A stretch of DNA of 64,000 nt from assembly GCF_042427745.1 (NCBI RefSeq), contig NZ_JBHMFA010000005.1. One strand, given 5' to 3'. The translations under genes were made by a program, and so were the position numbers. The notes beneath the pieces were generated by a model. That model did no database searches. It was not told the DNA's origin and worked only from the letters and a program-made list of their open reading frames with translations. Shown piece by piece: positions 36,039 through 44,898 of this stretch. Every line of letters begins with the position of its first letter. The first letter of the stretch is position 1. The stretch is from Algibacter miyuki. Lineage in GTDB: Bacteria; Bacteroidota; Bacteroidia; Flavobacteriales; Flavobacteriaceae.

Positions 36039-36802
36039 TAGAAGTTAAAGATTTGCAGAAATCGTTTGGTGAAGCTCATATATTAAAAGGGATTACAACC
36101 ACATTTGAAAAAGGAAAAACAAACCTTATTATCGGGCAAAGTGGCTCGGGTAAAACCGTTTTCCTGAAATGCCTATTAGGTTTATTTGATTATGAATCTG
36201 GCAGCATTGCTTATGATGGTCATATATTTTCCAAACTTACAGAAGATGAAAAGCGAAATATGCGTGCCAAAATAGGCATGGTTTTCCAAGGAAGTGCATT
36301 ATTCGATTCGATGACTATTGCCGAAAATGTAATGTTCCCTTTACAAATGTTTACAAAACAGAGTAAAAGCGAAATGCAGGACCGTGTGGATTTTGTTTTA
36401 AAACGAGTAAACCTTGATGATGCTCATAAAAAAATGCCTAGTGAAGCCTCGGGAGGTATGCAAAAACGCGTGGCTATTGCCCGTGCTATTGTAAATAACC
36501 CTAAGTATTTATTTTGTGATGAACCAAACTCGGGATTGGATCCAAAAACATCGATTGTTATTGATAATTTAATAAAAGAAATTACTGAAGAATACCAAAT
36601 TACTACGGTAATTAATTCACACGACATGAATTCGGTTATGGAAATTGGCGAAAAAATCGTGTTCTTAAAAGATGGTTTAAAAGCTTGGGAAGGCTCTAAA
36701 GACACCATTTTTAGAACGGATAACAAAGTGGTTACCGATTTTGTTTATTCATCTAACTTGTTTAAAAAAGTACGTAAAATGTACTTAGAAGAAAATAGCT
36801 AA
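36035..36802 (+). CDS. mlaF: MlaF-type ABC transporter ATP-binding protein
   Basis: A 255-residue ATPase partner of the MlaE permease. Walker A GQSGSGKT (about 39-46), Q-loop MVFQGSALFDSMT, ABC signature EASGGMQKRVAIARA, Walker B YLFCDEPNSGLDP and switch His in VINSHDMNSV. The SALFDSMT Q-loop wording and EASGGM signature are typical of the Mla/Ttg2A subgroup. Its start overlaps the mlaE stop by four bases, so the two are translationally coupled. Confidence 0.95.
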   Translation: MIEVKDLQKSFGEAHILKGITTTFEKGKTNLIIGQSGSGKTVFLKCLLGLFDYESGSIAYDGHIFSKLTEDEKRNMRAKIGMVFQGSALFDSMTIAENVMFPLQMFTKQSKSEMQDRVDFVLKRVNLDDAHKKMPSEASGGMQKRVAIARAIVNNPKYLFCDEPNSGLDPKTSIVIDNLIKEITEEYQITTVINSHDMNSVMEIGEKIVFLKDGLKAWEGSKDTIFRTDNKVVTDFVYSSNLFKKVRKMYLEENS

Positions 36803-36841
36803 AACCGGCAACACATTATTTTAAAGCTTTTATTTTTATAA

Positions 36842-38299
36842 TTAATCTCTTTTTATAATAACTTGTTTTGCTTTTAATTGTTCTTTCAACCAATCGTTTA
36901 GTTGTTTTTCCTTTATAGCAATCAAACTATCATTTAAAGTTTCGTTCCATTTTACGGTTGCAACCTCCAATGTATCGGTGTTTATAAAATCTTTAGATTC
37001 TAGTGTTTTTGCATAACTAAAATACATTAAATCGCTAAATCTAACTTTCGCATCACGGGATAAGTTAGAGAAAGACACCACGCTACTCCCGCCATTTACA
37101 AAACGAAGTTCTTCGCGTAAAACTTCTACTTCATTCCTTAAACCAGAAATAATATGATCCTTTTCATCTAAATCTCTAATAGCTCTATCATAAGCATCAG
37201 AAATTTTATCAAAACTCCTGTTTTTATTACCAAAAATCTCTAATTTAAAATCACTGATTTTCTCATAACTTTTAAGCTCGTTCAATAAATCGGACTCTGT
37301 AGCTTCTGCTATTTCACCATTAAAATAAAGCGTAATTTTTTTCTCTTCCGTATTTAGTGTTGAGTTTTGAAACCAAAGATCTTGATTCAGTTTAATTTCT
37401 TTTGAAATAAAATTATTATAATCATTTTCGAAACCGCTGCTTTTTAAAACTCTTAAAAAGGTAATTGTTGGATAAATCATGACAACCACTGCCACCAATG
37501 CAGCAAAACGCGCAGTACGTCTTCTTTTAGCCGAATTAGCATATTTAAGCATTGGAAACCTAAGAAGTTTAAGTACAATAAATGTTGCCAAAGCTATAAA
37601 AATAGTGTTGATGGTAAACAAATTCATGGCTCCTAAAAAATAGGTCAAATTTCCATGTGCCAAACCATAACCCGCGGTACATAAAGGCGGCATTAATGCT
37701 GTAGCAATAGCAACACCAAAAATAACCGATGCAATTGTTCCTCTTTTAGTACGGGCAATAATTAAGGCTAAACCGCCAAAAAAGGCAATAAGTACATCTC
37801 TAATATCTGGCTTTACACGTCCTAATAATTCTGAGGTTTCTTGATTCCCTAAAGGGAAAAATTTAAAGAATAAAAAAGCGGTTAATAAACTTAGTACAAG
37901 CATCGTTGCTAAGTTTATTAACGATTTTCTAAGCGTATCAATATCGTTTATAGCAATGGACATACCAATACCTAATATTGGCCCCATAAGCGGAGAAATT
38001 AACATGGCACCAATAACAACCGCTGTTGAATCGGCATTTAACCCAATGGAAGCGACAAATATAGAGCAAATTAAAATCCAAGCCGTAGCGCCCTTAAAAG
38101 GAATATCGGCTTTTATTGCCTCAATAGTGGCATCGCGATCGGTATCGTCTCTAAAATCCAACAATTCTTTAAAAAACACAGTAATGCTTTTTAACAAACC
38201 TTCGGCATCCTTTTTAACTGCCTTTTTAGATTCCTCTACATTCTTATCCTTTTTTAGTTGAGCGTCCTCTTCTGAAAAGTTAAATTTATTCTCTTCCAT
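36842..38299 (-). CDS. DUF389 family membrane protein
   Basis: A 485-residue protein. The N-terminal half has DDTDRDATIEAIKADIPFKGATAWILICSIFVASIGLNADSTAVVIGAMLISPLMGPILGIG (hallmarks: GAMLISPLMGPI and VAIATALMPPLCTAGYGLA), the DUF389 membrane domain with about six helices. After about residue 285 comes a soluble C-terminal region with a coiled-coil stretch (DLDEKDHIISGLRNEVEVLREEL). A role is not established; some members have been tied to small-molecule transport. It lies 30 bases after the mannose-1-phosphate guanylyltransferase gene on the same strand. Confidence 0.88.
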   Translation of the reverse strand: MEENKFNFSEEDAQLKKDKNVEESKKAVKKDAEGLLKSITVFFKELLDFRDDTDRDATIEAIKADIPFKGATAWILICSIFVASIGLNADSTAVVIGAMLISPLMGPILGIGMSIAINDIDTLRKSLINLATMLVLSLLTAFLFFKFFPLGNQETSELLGRVKPDIRDVLIAFFGGLALIIARTKRGTIASVIFGVAIATALMPPLCTAGYGLAHGNLTYFLGAMNLFTINTIFIALATFIVLKLLRFPMLKYANSAKRRRTARFAALVAVVVMIYPTITFLRVLKSSGFENDYNNFISKEIKLNQDLWFQNSTLNTEEKKITLYFNGEIAEATESDLLNELKSYEKISDFKLEIFGNKNRSFDKISDAYDRAIRDLDEKDHIISGLRNEVEVLREELRFVNGGSSVVSFSNLSRDAKVRFSDLMYFSYAKTLESKDFINTDTLEVATVKWNETLNDSLIAIKEKQLNDWLKEQLKAKQVIIKRD

Positions 38300-38329
38300 G
38301 CTATATTAATTTTCAAAAAAACTTAATTT

Positions 38330-39400
38330 CTAATTATCGTACTTTTCATTAAGACGCTGTAAAACTTGTTTAATATCTTGTTCTTTCTTTTTAGGATAAA
38401 TAAGCAATGTATCATCGTTATCTACAATAATATAATCGTTTAAACCATCGACTACAACCGTTTTTCCTTTACGAGTTCTAATCATGTTTCCTTCGGCGTT
38501 TTCAACTAAATTGTTGGCATTAAGAATGGCGTTATTATTATTATCCTTATCTAGTTTATCGTATAAACTTCCCCAGGTTCCAAGATCGTTCCAATCAAAC
38601 TCTGCTCCTATAACGAATACATTATTCGATTTTTCCATAAGTGCATAATCCACTGAAATATTTTCAGCTTTAGGATAATTTTCTTTGATAAAGCCGTCTT
38701 CAAGTTCTGTATTATACGACGGAATTCCAGATTCAAACAATTGATACAATTCGGGTTGATTATTTTTAAAAGCTTGCACAACACTCTTTACGCTCCACAT
38801 AAATATTCCGGCATTCCATAAAAAGTTACCTTGTTCTATAAAACTTTTTGCTGTTTGGTAATCTGGTTTTTCTCGAAATTGATTTACAGACTTTATTCTA
38901 TCAGAAGATTTCTCATCAAATTCAATATATCCAAAACCGGTATTAGGGAATGTTGGCTTAATTCCAAGCGTCATTAAAGCATCATTTTCTGAGCAATAAT
39001 TAAAAGCTTCTTCTACATTTTTAGAAAATATTTTTTCATCCTCAATCCAATGATCACTTGGCGCAACAATCATTAATGCGTCTGGGTTTTCTTTCTGAAT
39101 TTTTAAAGATGCAAACAAAATACAAGGCGCTGTATTACGCATGGCAGGCTCTAAAACCACTTGTTTTTGAGTCACTTCGGGAAGCTGCTCTAAAACTAAA
39201 TCGTTGTAACGTTCGTTTGTTAAAATATAAATGTTTTCTTTCGGGATTAACATGGATAAACGTTGAAATGTTTTCTGTATTAACGTATCTCCAGTGCCCA
39301 GCATATCGTGAAACTGTTTTGGGAATTCACTTGTACTTACTGGCCAAAATCGAGATCCAACTCCACCTGCCATTAATATGGCGTAATAATTTTTATTCAT
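38330..39400 (-). CDS. manC: Mannose-1-phosphate guanylyltransferase
   Basis: Makes GDP-mannose from GTP and mannose-1-phosphate, the donor for surface polysaccharide and fucose pathways. At 356 residues it is the single-domain form, without the C-terminal mannose-6-phosphate isomerase domain of longer ManC/AlgA. Motifs: nucleotidyltransferase loop LMAGGVGSRFWPVS, EPAMRNTAPCI, VAPSDHWI, FREKPD and GAEFDWNDLGTWGSLYD. Part of a minus-strand run with DUF389 downstream and SprT-like upstream. No other polysaccharide gene is adjacent. Confidence 0.94.
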   Translation of the reverse strand: MNKNYYAILMAGGVGSRFWPVSTSEFPKQFHDMLGTGDTLIQKTFQRLSMLIPKENIYILTNERYNDLVLEQLPEVTQKQVVLEPAMRNTAPCILFASLKIQKENPDALMIVAPSDHWIEDEKIFSKNVEEAFNYCSENDALMTLGIKPTFPNTGFGYIEFDEKSSDRIKSVNQFREKPDYQTAKSFIEQGNFLWNAGIFMWSVKSVVQAFKNNQPELYQLFESGIPSYNTELEDGFIKENYPKAENISVDYALMEKSNNVFVIGAEFDWNDLGTWGSLYDKLDKDNNNNAILNANNLVENAEGNMIRTRKGKTVVVDGLNDYIIVDNDDTLLIYPKKKEQDIKQVLQRLNEKYDN

Positions 39401-39489
39401 ACTTTATCTTTTTATTTCGATAAAAACTCAATTGCTACTCAAGTTTTCATCTATTGTTGACATATGGTGCCGCCTTATATGTTTAAGAC

Positions 39490-40083
39490 TTAAACCAACT
39501 CAACTTCTGCGTTAGGATTAAACAAATATAACCTTCCTGTTTTAATTTCAACACACTCAAAGCGTTTCACCCTCTTTTTTACCATTTTAAAAACCCGACC
39601 ATTATATAATTTAAAAGTACTTCCTGCTGGTACTTCAAAAACATAGTGCTTATTATTAGGCGCATCAAACTGCTTTAATGCATAGGCTAAATCGGTATCA
39701 GTATCACTCGATGCCTTTGGGTTTTTAAAATGTCTAGCTAAAAGAGGCAACAAATCGTTAGGAAAAATTTCAGGATTTAAAAATGGTAACATTAAATGCT
39801 TAAAAGTGTATTTCCACTCCACACCATGGGGTTTTATATTTTTCCCGTAGGTTTTATAGGTATCAAAATGTGCTATTTCATGAATAAGTGTAATTAAAAA
39901 CCGATAAACATTCAAATTAGAATTTATGGTTATTTGATGTTTTCCGTTAGGCATTTGCCTATAATCACCATGTCGCGTTTTACGTTCATTTTTTATTTTA
40001 ACCGCCAAATTATCGTGTTCTAACAGTTTTAAAACTTGATTAAGCGCGGTATTAGGTATGTAGTCTTTAAGTAGGTTTAACAT
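39490..40083 (-). CDS. SprT-like zinc metalloprotease-domain protein
   Basis: A 197-residue cytosolic protein with the gluzincin motif HEIAH (68-72) in RFLITLIHEIAHFDTYKTYG and a downstream HGVEWKYTF that supplies a third His. The C-terminal part (KHYVFEVPAGSTFKLYNGRVFKMVKKRVKRFECVEIKTGRLYLFNPNAEVEL; hallmark GRLYLFNPNAEVE) is the SprT-like C-terminal module, here without the four zinc cysteines found in E. coli SprT. Target unknown. It has its own promoter only five bases from the start codon. Confidence 0.85.
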   Translation of the reverse strand: MLNLLKDYIPNTALNQVLKLLEHDNLAVKIKNERKTRHGDYRQMPNGKHQITINSNLNVYRFLITLIHEIAHFDTYKTYGKNIKPHGVEWKYTFKHLMLPFLNPEIFPNDLLPLLARHFKNPKASSDTDTDLAYALKQFDAPNNKHYVFEVPAGSTFKLYNGRVFKMVKKRVKRFECVEIKTGRLYLFNPNAEVELV

Positions 40084-40088
40084 TATTA

Positions 40089-40096
40089 CAAAAATA
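40089..40096 (-). promoter_or_regulatory. -7 box five bases before the SprT-like start codon
   Basis: Minus-strand TATTTTTG matches TAnnTTTG; only TAATA separates it from the ATG, which implies a leaderless or nearly leaderless transcript. Confidence 0.6.
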
Positions 40097-40429
40097 AAGA
40101 ATTACTAAAACAACACGCTTAATAATTAATAAAAAAACATTAAGATTACCGCTTCAACAAAAACTAGATTTTTTTACTGCCGTGATAACGACGTTGTTGT
40201 AATAAAAAACTTTCTTCTACATTAAGTTATTTTTAAATAATTGATTTAGCCCACTAAATTGTCATAATTTTTATTAACTTTTCGAATCTTAAATTATTTA
40301 ACTCGTAAAATTAGACTTCAAAAAAATTAATTAAAGTTAAAAAACTATACATTTTCTAACAAAAACTAATAAATGATGAATTTTACTTAGTTATAATCCT
40401 AAAAGAATAGATATTTTTTAACTAATCGT
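40097..40429. other. Divergent AT-rich intergenic region
   Basis: About 330 bases between the SprT-like gene and the ATP-grasp operon. Very AT-rich, with no ORF of note and no strong hairpin. It holds the two divergent promoters at its ends; its length suggests room for regulation of the ATP-grasp operon. Confidence 0.4.
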
Positions 40430-40437
40430 TATATTTG
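40430..40437 (+). promoter_or_regulatory. -7 box of the ATP-grasp operon
   Basis: TATATTTG matches TAnnTTTG, 19 bases before the ATG of the ATP-grasp gene. Confidence 0.65.
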
Positions 40438-40456
40438 ACCATATCCTTGAAACAAT

Positions 40457-41896
40457 ATGAACAACAACTTATTCTCTACTTACGATAAACTAGCTAGTAC
40501 CTGGGACGAAATGTACAACGACAGTGCCGAATTTCGATCGCAATACGAAGGTTTCATTAAATACTTAGAAAACACAACGCCAGAAAAACTGACTATAAAA
40601 GAAGATCTTGCAAAGCAGTTATTTATGAGTCAAGGCGTTACATTTACGGTGTATAATGATAACGAAGGTATTGAAAAGATATTCCCTTTTGATATTGTAC
40701 CAAGAATAATAACGGCCGATGAGTGGCAAAAAATTGAAGCCGGTATTAAACAGCGTCTAAAAGCTTTAAACTTATTTATTAAAGATATTTATAATGATCA
40801 ATTTATTATAAAAGACGGTATAATTCCTGGTGAATTAATATACTCGTGTCCAAATTTTTTACGCGAAATGAAAGGCGTAAAAGTACCTCACGATATTTAT
40901 GTTCATATTTCCGGAGTCGATTTAATACGGAATAACGATGGCGAGTTTTATGTGCTAGAAGATAACTTAAGAACCCCCTCAGGTGTAAGTTATATGTTAG
41001 AAAACCGTGAGATATCTAAACGATTATTTCCTGGAATTCTTCCAAAAAACAAAGTACGCTCGGTTTCTAATTATCCTAACTTACTATACAAAAAGCTCAA
41101 AGAACTTTCTTATAACAGCAATCCTAATGTTGTTTTATTAACTCCAGGTATTTACAATTCTGCCTATTACGAACATACAACTCTTGCCCGATTAATGGGG
41201 ATTGAATTAGTTGAAGGTAGTGACTTGGTTGTTAAAAATCATTTTGTTTACATGAAAACCACTAACGGTTTAAAACAAGTGGATGTTATTTATAGACGTG
41301 TAGATGATGATTATTTAGACCCCCTTGAGTTTAATGAAAAAAGTGTTCTTGGCGTTGCCGGCATTATGGCCGCTTACCGCAAAGGCAATGTAAATATTGT
41401 AAATGCGCCAGGTACTGGAATTGCCGATGATAAAGCCATTTATATTTATGTTCCAGACATGATAAAATATTATTTAGATGAAGAACCACTTCTAAAAAAC
41501 ATTGAAACCTACCAATTAGGACGACCAGACGAGTTGGCTTATGTTACCAAAAACATAAAAGACATGGTTATTAAAAAAACCGATGGTAGTGGTGGTTACG
41601 GTATGCTTATGGGCCACGAAGCCACACCTGAAGAAATAGAAGATTACTTAAATACTGTTAAGAAAAAACCTGAAAATTTTATAGCTCAGCCTATTTTAAG
41701 ACTTTCAACTGCGCCATGCTACATCGATGGTAAATTATCACCACGCTGTATCGATTTAAGGCCTTTTGCTCTTTCTGGTCGCGATGGCATTGATATTTGT
41801 CCTGGTGGATTAACCAGAGTTGCGCTTAAAAAAGGATCGCTCGTTGTAAATAGTTCACAAGGTGGCGGCAGTAAAGATACTTGGGTTTTAGAATAA
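40457..41896 (+). CDS. Circularly permuted type 2 ATP-grasp protein
   Basis: A 479-residue protein of the DUF404/DUF407 family, now called circularly permuted ATP-grasp type 2. Visible: FPFDIVPRII and EWQKIEAGIKQRLKALNLFIKDIYNDQ at the N-terminus, GVDLIRNNDGEFYVLEDNLRTPSGVSYMLENRE (signatures EFYVLEDNLRTPSGVSYM), VIYRRVDDDYLDPLEF and KKTDGSGGYGMLMG, the ATP-binding glycine loop. ATP-grasp enzymes join a carboxylate to an amine via acyl phosphate, so peptide or amide bond formation is expected. First of three linked genes (alpha-E, transglutaminase-like), a set earlier predicted to act in peptide modification. Confidence 0.93.
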   Translation: MNNNLFSTYDKLASTWDEMYNDSAEFRSQYEGFIKYLENTTPEKLTIKEDLAKQLFMSQGVTFTVYNDNEGIEKIFPFDIVPRIITADEWQKIEAGIKQRLKALNLFIKDIYNDQFIIKDGIIPGELIYSCPNFLREMKGVKVPHDIYVHISGVDLIRNNDGEFYVLEDNLRTPSGVSYMLENREISKRLFPGILPKNKVRSVSNYPNLLYKKLKELSYNSNPNVVLLTPGIYNSAYYEHTTLARLMGIELVEGSDLVVKNHFVYMKTTNGLKQVDVIYRRVDDDYLDPLEFNEKSVLGVAGIMAAYRKGNVNIVNAPGTGIADDKAIYIYVPDMIKYYLDEEPLLKNIETYQLGRPDELAYVTKNIKDMVIKKTDGSGGYGMLMGHEATPEEIEDYLNTVKKKPENFIAQPILRLSTAPCYIDGKLSPRCIDLRPFALSGRDGIDICPGGLTRVALKKGSLVVNSSQGGGSKDTWVLE

Positions 41897-41918
41897 TTTT
41901 CAAAAAAAATAAATACGT

Positions 41919-42842
41919 ATGTTAAGTAGAGTAGCAAATAATCTTATTTGGTTAGATAGATATATGGAACGGGGAAGTGGTATTTTAAGTTTGCTTAAGG
42001 TGAATTTATCAGCCAATCAAGATTCGCCCGAGTTATTTTCTTGGACGCCAATCATGAAAAATTTTACCGCATTTGATAACGAATACTACACAGAAGATGC
42101 CATAGAGTGCATCGATTTTATGGTATTTAATACCAACAACTCTAATTCCATAGTGAACTTAGTTACTAAAGCAAGAGAAAATGCCCGCAGTGTTCAGGAG
42201 CATATTTCACGAGAACTTTGGTTGTGTGTTAATAATTATTACTTGTTTTTAACGAACAAAAATTTACGCGAAAAATTAGGTGAAGAAGATCCTGTCCAGT
42301 TCCTAGAAGACCTACGTAAGCACCATTTAATATATAATGGCACAACTGATATTACACAAGAACGTGGCACATCATATTACTTTATGAATGTTGGGAAATT
42401 CTTAGAACGTGTAAACTTAATTGCCGATTTCACCTCACTTAAACTTACAGAAATCGGGAATACTTCCGATAGCTTAGAACAAAGTTTTTACTGGAAAAAT
42501 CTATTGTTATCCATTGGAGGTTATCAGCTTTATTTAAAAAAGCATAAATCAACCTTTAACGAGGAACACGTGATTAGCATGGTTTTTCAAGACGATCTTT
42601 TTCCTCGATCTGTTTTTTACTGTGTTAACAAACTTAGCAGACATATTGATCGCTTAATTGAAACTAACGAGCTTGAAAAAAACAATTTAGATTTTTTAAT
42701 CGGAAAACTTGAAAGTTCTATAAAATACACCACTATTGAAAATATTAACAGCCAAGGTTTAAATAATTTCATAAATGGTATAAAGGAAGATATTAGTAAT
42801 ATCTCGTCCAATATTAATGCTGTTTACAATTCTAATAATTGA
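41919..42842 (+). CDS. Alpha-E domain protein (DUF403)
   Basis: A 307-residue all-helical protein starting MLSRVANNLIWLDRYMERG, the typical opening of alpha-E (DUF403) proteins, followed by ENARSVQEHISRELWLCVNNYY, FYKMGKFLERVN-type segment YFMNVGKFLERVN and FPRSVFYCVNKLSRHI. It is almost always encoded with circularly permuted ATP-grasp and transglutaminase-like genes, as here (22 bases upstream, 15 downstream). No enzymatic role is known. Confidence 0.93.
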   Translation: MLSRVANNLIWLDRYMERGSGILSLLKVNLSANQDSPELFSWTPIMKNFTAFDNEYYTEDAIECIDFMVFNTNNSNSIVNLVTKARENARSVQEHISRELWLCVNNYYLFLTNKNLREKLGEEDPVQFLEDLRKHHLIYNGTTDITQERGTSYYFMNVGKFLERVNLIADFTSLKLTEIGNTSDSLEQSFYWKNLLLSIGGYQLYLKKHKSTFNEEHVISMVFQDDLFPRSVFYCVNKLSRHIDRLIETNELEKNNLDFLIGKLESSIKYTTIENINSQGLNNFINGIKEDISNISSNINAVYNSNN

Positions 42843-42857
42843 TTTACATTTTTCATT

Positions 42858-43841
42858 ATGGCTACATTTTTCATTAAACATATTACAAAATACAATTATA
42901 GTGCTAACGTTATCGATGGTGCAACCTTAACACGTTTACACCCTATTAATGACGATTATCAAAAAGTAACATCGCACCTTATAGGCGTTACCAATAACCC
43001 GTTTATTGAAACATTTTACGATTTTTACAATAACCGTGTTGGTACCTTCATGATTACGGAACCACATAACGAATTAAACATTATTTCGGAAATAGAAGTG
43101 GTAACATCTCCCAAACTTATTCCTGAAGACACTGTTGAAAAAACAGCTCAATGGACGGAGCTAAAACGGATAAGAAACACGATTGATTTTATTGATTTTA
43201 CAGCCCATAAACCATTTGCTGGCAGCCAAGATATTGAAGATATTATTTTAGATCTTATGCTAAAAACCAAATCGCCTTTTCAAGCCGTATTAACACTTAG
43301 CGAATATGTTCATAACAATTTCGATTACAAACCAGGCGTAACCAATGTAAAAACGCCTTTAGAAGAAGCATGGGAGTTAAAAGCTGGTGTATGTCAAGAT
43401 TTTACCAACGTATTACTACGTATGATAAAAATGCTTGGTATTCCGGCACGCTATGTTAGTGGTTACATTTGTCCGAATGACGAAATTACACGTGGAGAAG
43501 GCGCTACACATGCTTGGATTGAAGCTTATATTCCGTTTTATGGATGGTTAGGTTTCGACCCTACAAACAACGCTATTGCAAACGAAAACCATGTGCGCTT
43601 AGCTATAGGAAGAGATTATAGTGATTGCTCGCCTGTTAAAGGTGTTTTTAAAGGCAATGTAGAAGCCGAGATGCAAGTAAAAGTTTCTGTTAAAACGAGT
43701 AAATCAGACAACAGCTCTAATGATATTGACAAGGCTATAGATGCCGAAAAAGCAAATAGCTACAAACGTAGTTTAGCTAAAATTCAAAAAAGTGAAAGTC
43801 TTAAACAAAATCACCAACAGCAACAACAGCAGCAACAATAA
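42858..43841 (+). CDS. Transglutaminase-like cysteine protease family protein with poly-Gln tail
   Basis: A 327-residue protein. An N-terminal beta domain (residues 1-90) has the FIKHITKYNYSANV opening; the transglutaminase core follows with catalytic Cys179 (ELKAGVCQDFTN), His218 (GATHAWIEAYIPFYGW) and Asp234 (GFDPTNN). After about 285 the chain is polar and ends in H-Q(8), coded by mixed CAA/CAG codons. In this operon type it is expected to cut or rearrange peptide bonds made by the ATP-grasp partner; no substrate is known. No signal peptide, so cytosolic. It converges on the polyprenyl synthase gene nine bases away. Confidence 0.9.
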   Translation: MATFFIKHITKYNYSANVIDGATLTRLHPINDDYQKVTSHLIGVTNNPFIETFYDFYNNRVGTFMITEPHNELNIISEIEVVTSPKLIPEDTVEKTAQWTELKRIRNTIDFIDFTAHKPFAGSQDIEDIILDLMLKTKSPFQAVLTLSEYVHNNFDYKPGVTNVKTPLEEAWELKAGVCQDFTNVLLRMIKMLGIPARYVSGYICPNDEITRGEGATHAWIEAYIPFYGWLGFDPTNNAIANENHVRLAIGRDYSDCSPVKGVFKGNVEAEMQVKVSVKTSKSDNSSNDIDKAIDAEKANSYKRSLAKIQKSESLKQNHQQQQQQQQ

Positions 43842-43850
43842 TATTGTGGT

Positions 43851-44828
43851 TTATTTTTTACGGTCTATAACGTAATTCACCATTAATTTTAATGAATTTT
43901 TATAGTCGGATTCTGGATATTTCGCAAGAAGTTCTAGAGCCTCCATTTGATATCCTTTCATTTTGTCTATGGCGTAATCTAAACCTCCGTTATCTTTTAC
44001 AAACCCAATAACTTCTTTGACACGTTTGGTGTCTTTATTATGATTTTTAATTGAATTGATAAGCCATTTCTTATCTTTTTTAGAAGCTTGATTTAACACA
44101 TAAATCAAAGGTAATGTCATTTTTTGTTCTTTAATATCGATGCCTGTAGGCTTCCCTATTTGCGCATCACTATAATCGAATAAATCATCTTTAATTTGAA
44201 AAGCCATACCGATAAGTTCTCCGAATTTACGCATGGTTTCCACATGTTCCGATTCAGGCTTAACAGAAGCAGCCCCTAAACTACAACAAGCCGCAATTAA
44301 AGTGGCTGTTTTTTGACGAATAATCTCATAATACACAGCTTCTGTAATATCTAATTTTCTAGCTTTTTCAATTTGAAGAAGTTCTCCTTCGCTCATCTCA
44401 CGAACGGCAATAGATATGATTTTTAGTAAATCGAAATCATTATTATCAATAGAAAGTAATAGTCCTTTAGAGAGTAAATAATCACCAATTAATACGGCTA
44501 TTTTATTCTTCCAAAGAGCATTTACGGAGAAGAAACCACGACGGCGGTTACTATCATCCACCACATCATCATGTACCAATGTGGCCGTATGAATTAATTC
44601 GATAACCGAAGCGCCACGATAGGTACGCTCGCTCACCTCGCCATTCGATACCATTTTAGATACTAAAAACACAAACATAGGGCGCATTTGCTTCCCTTTT
44701 CTGTTTACAATATAATGTGTAATTCGGTTAAGCAAAGCCACTTTACTCGCCATAGACAGCTGGAACTTTTGCTCGAAAAGATCCATTTCGTAAGCGATGG
44801 GTTGCTTTATTTGTTCTACTATTTTCAA
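43851..44828 (-). CDS. Trans-polyprenyl diphosphate synthase
   Basis: A 325-residue all-alpha prenyl synthase. The first Asp-rich motif is DDVVDDSNRRRG, the second is KDDLFDYSD; LIHTATLVHDDVVD, LGAAS and GKPTGIDIKEQKMTLPLIYVL follow the family order. It extends isoprenoid chains, most likely the octaprenyl or similar side chain of menaquinone, the quinone that NQR reduces. Start is a TTG at 44828; the preceding MKIVEQIKQPIA segment is conserved in flavobacterial homologues as I know them, so a later ATG (MDLFEQ) is less likely. Confidence 0.93.
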   Translation of the reverse strand: MKIVEQIKQPIAYEMDLFEQKFQLSMASKVALLNRITHYIVNRKGKQMRPMFVFLVSKMVSNGEVSERTYRGASVIELIHTATLVHDDVVDDSNRRRGFFSVNALWKNKIAVLIGDYLLSKGLLLSIDNNDFDLLKIISIAVREMSEGELLQIEKARKLDITEAVYYEIIRQKTATLIAACCSLGAASVKPESEHVETMRKFGELIGMAFQIKDDLFDYSDAQIGKPTGIDIKEQKMTLPLIYVLNQASKKDKKWLINSIKNHNKDTKRVKEVIGFVKDNGGLDYAIDKMKGYQMEALELLAKYPESDYKNSLKLMVNYVIDRKK

Positions 44829-44848
44829 GGACTAAGATTAAGTGAATT

Positions 44849-44856
44849 CAAATATA
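44849..44856 (-). promoter_or_regulatory. -7 box of the polyprenyl synthase promoter
   Basis: Minus-strand TATATTTG matches TAnnTTTG, 20 bases before the TTG start. Confidence 0.6.
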
Positions 44857-44898
44857 AGTTTTACAATGCTATATATTAAATATTTTACTGCAAAACTG

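Noticed and set aside
43801..43841. CAA/CAG run as a CRISPR or tandem-repeat locus
   Set aside because: It is simply the Gln-coding end of the transglutaminase-like gene.
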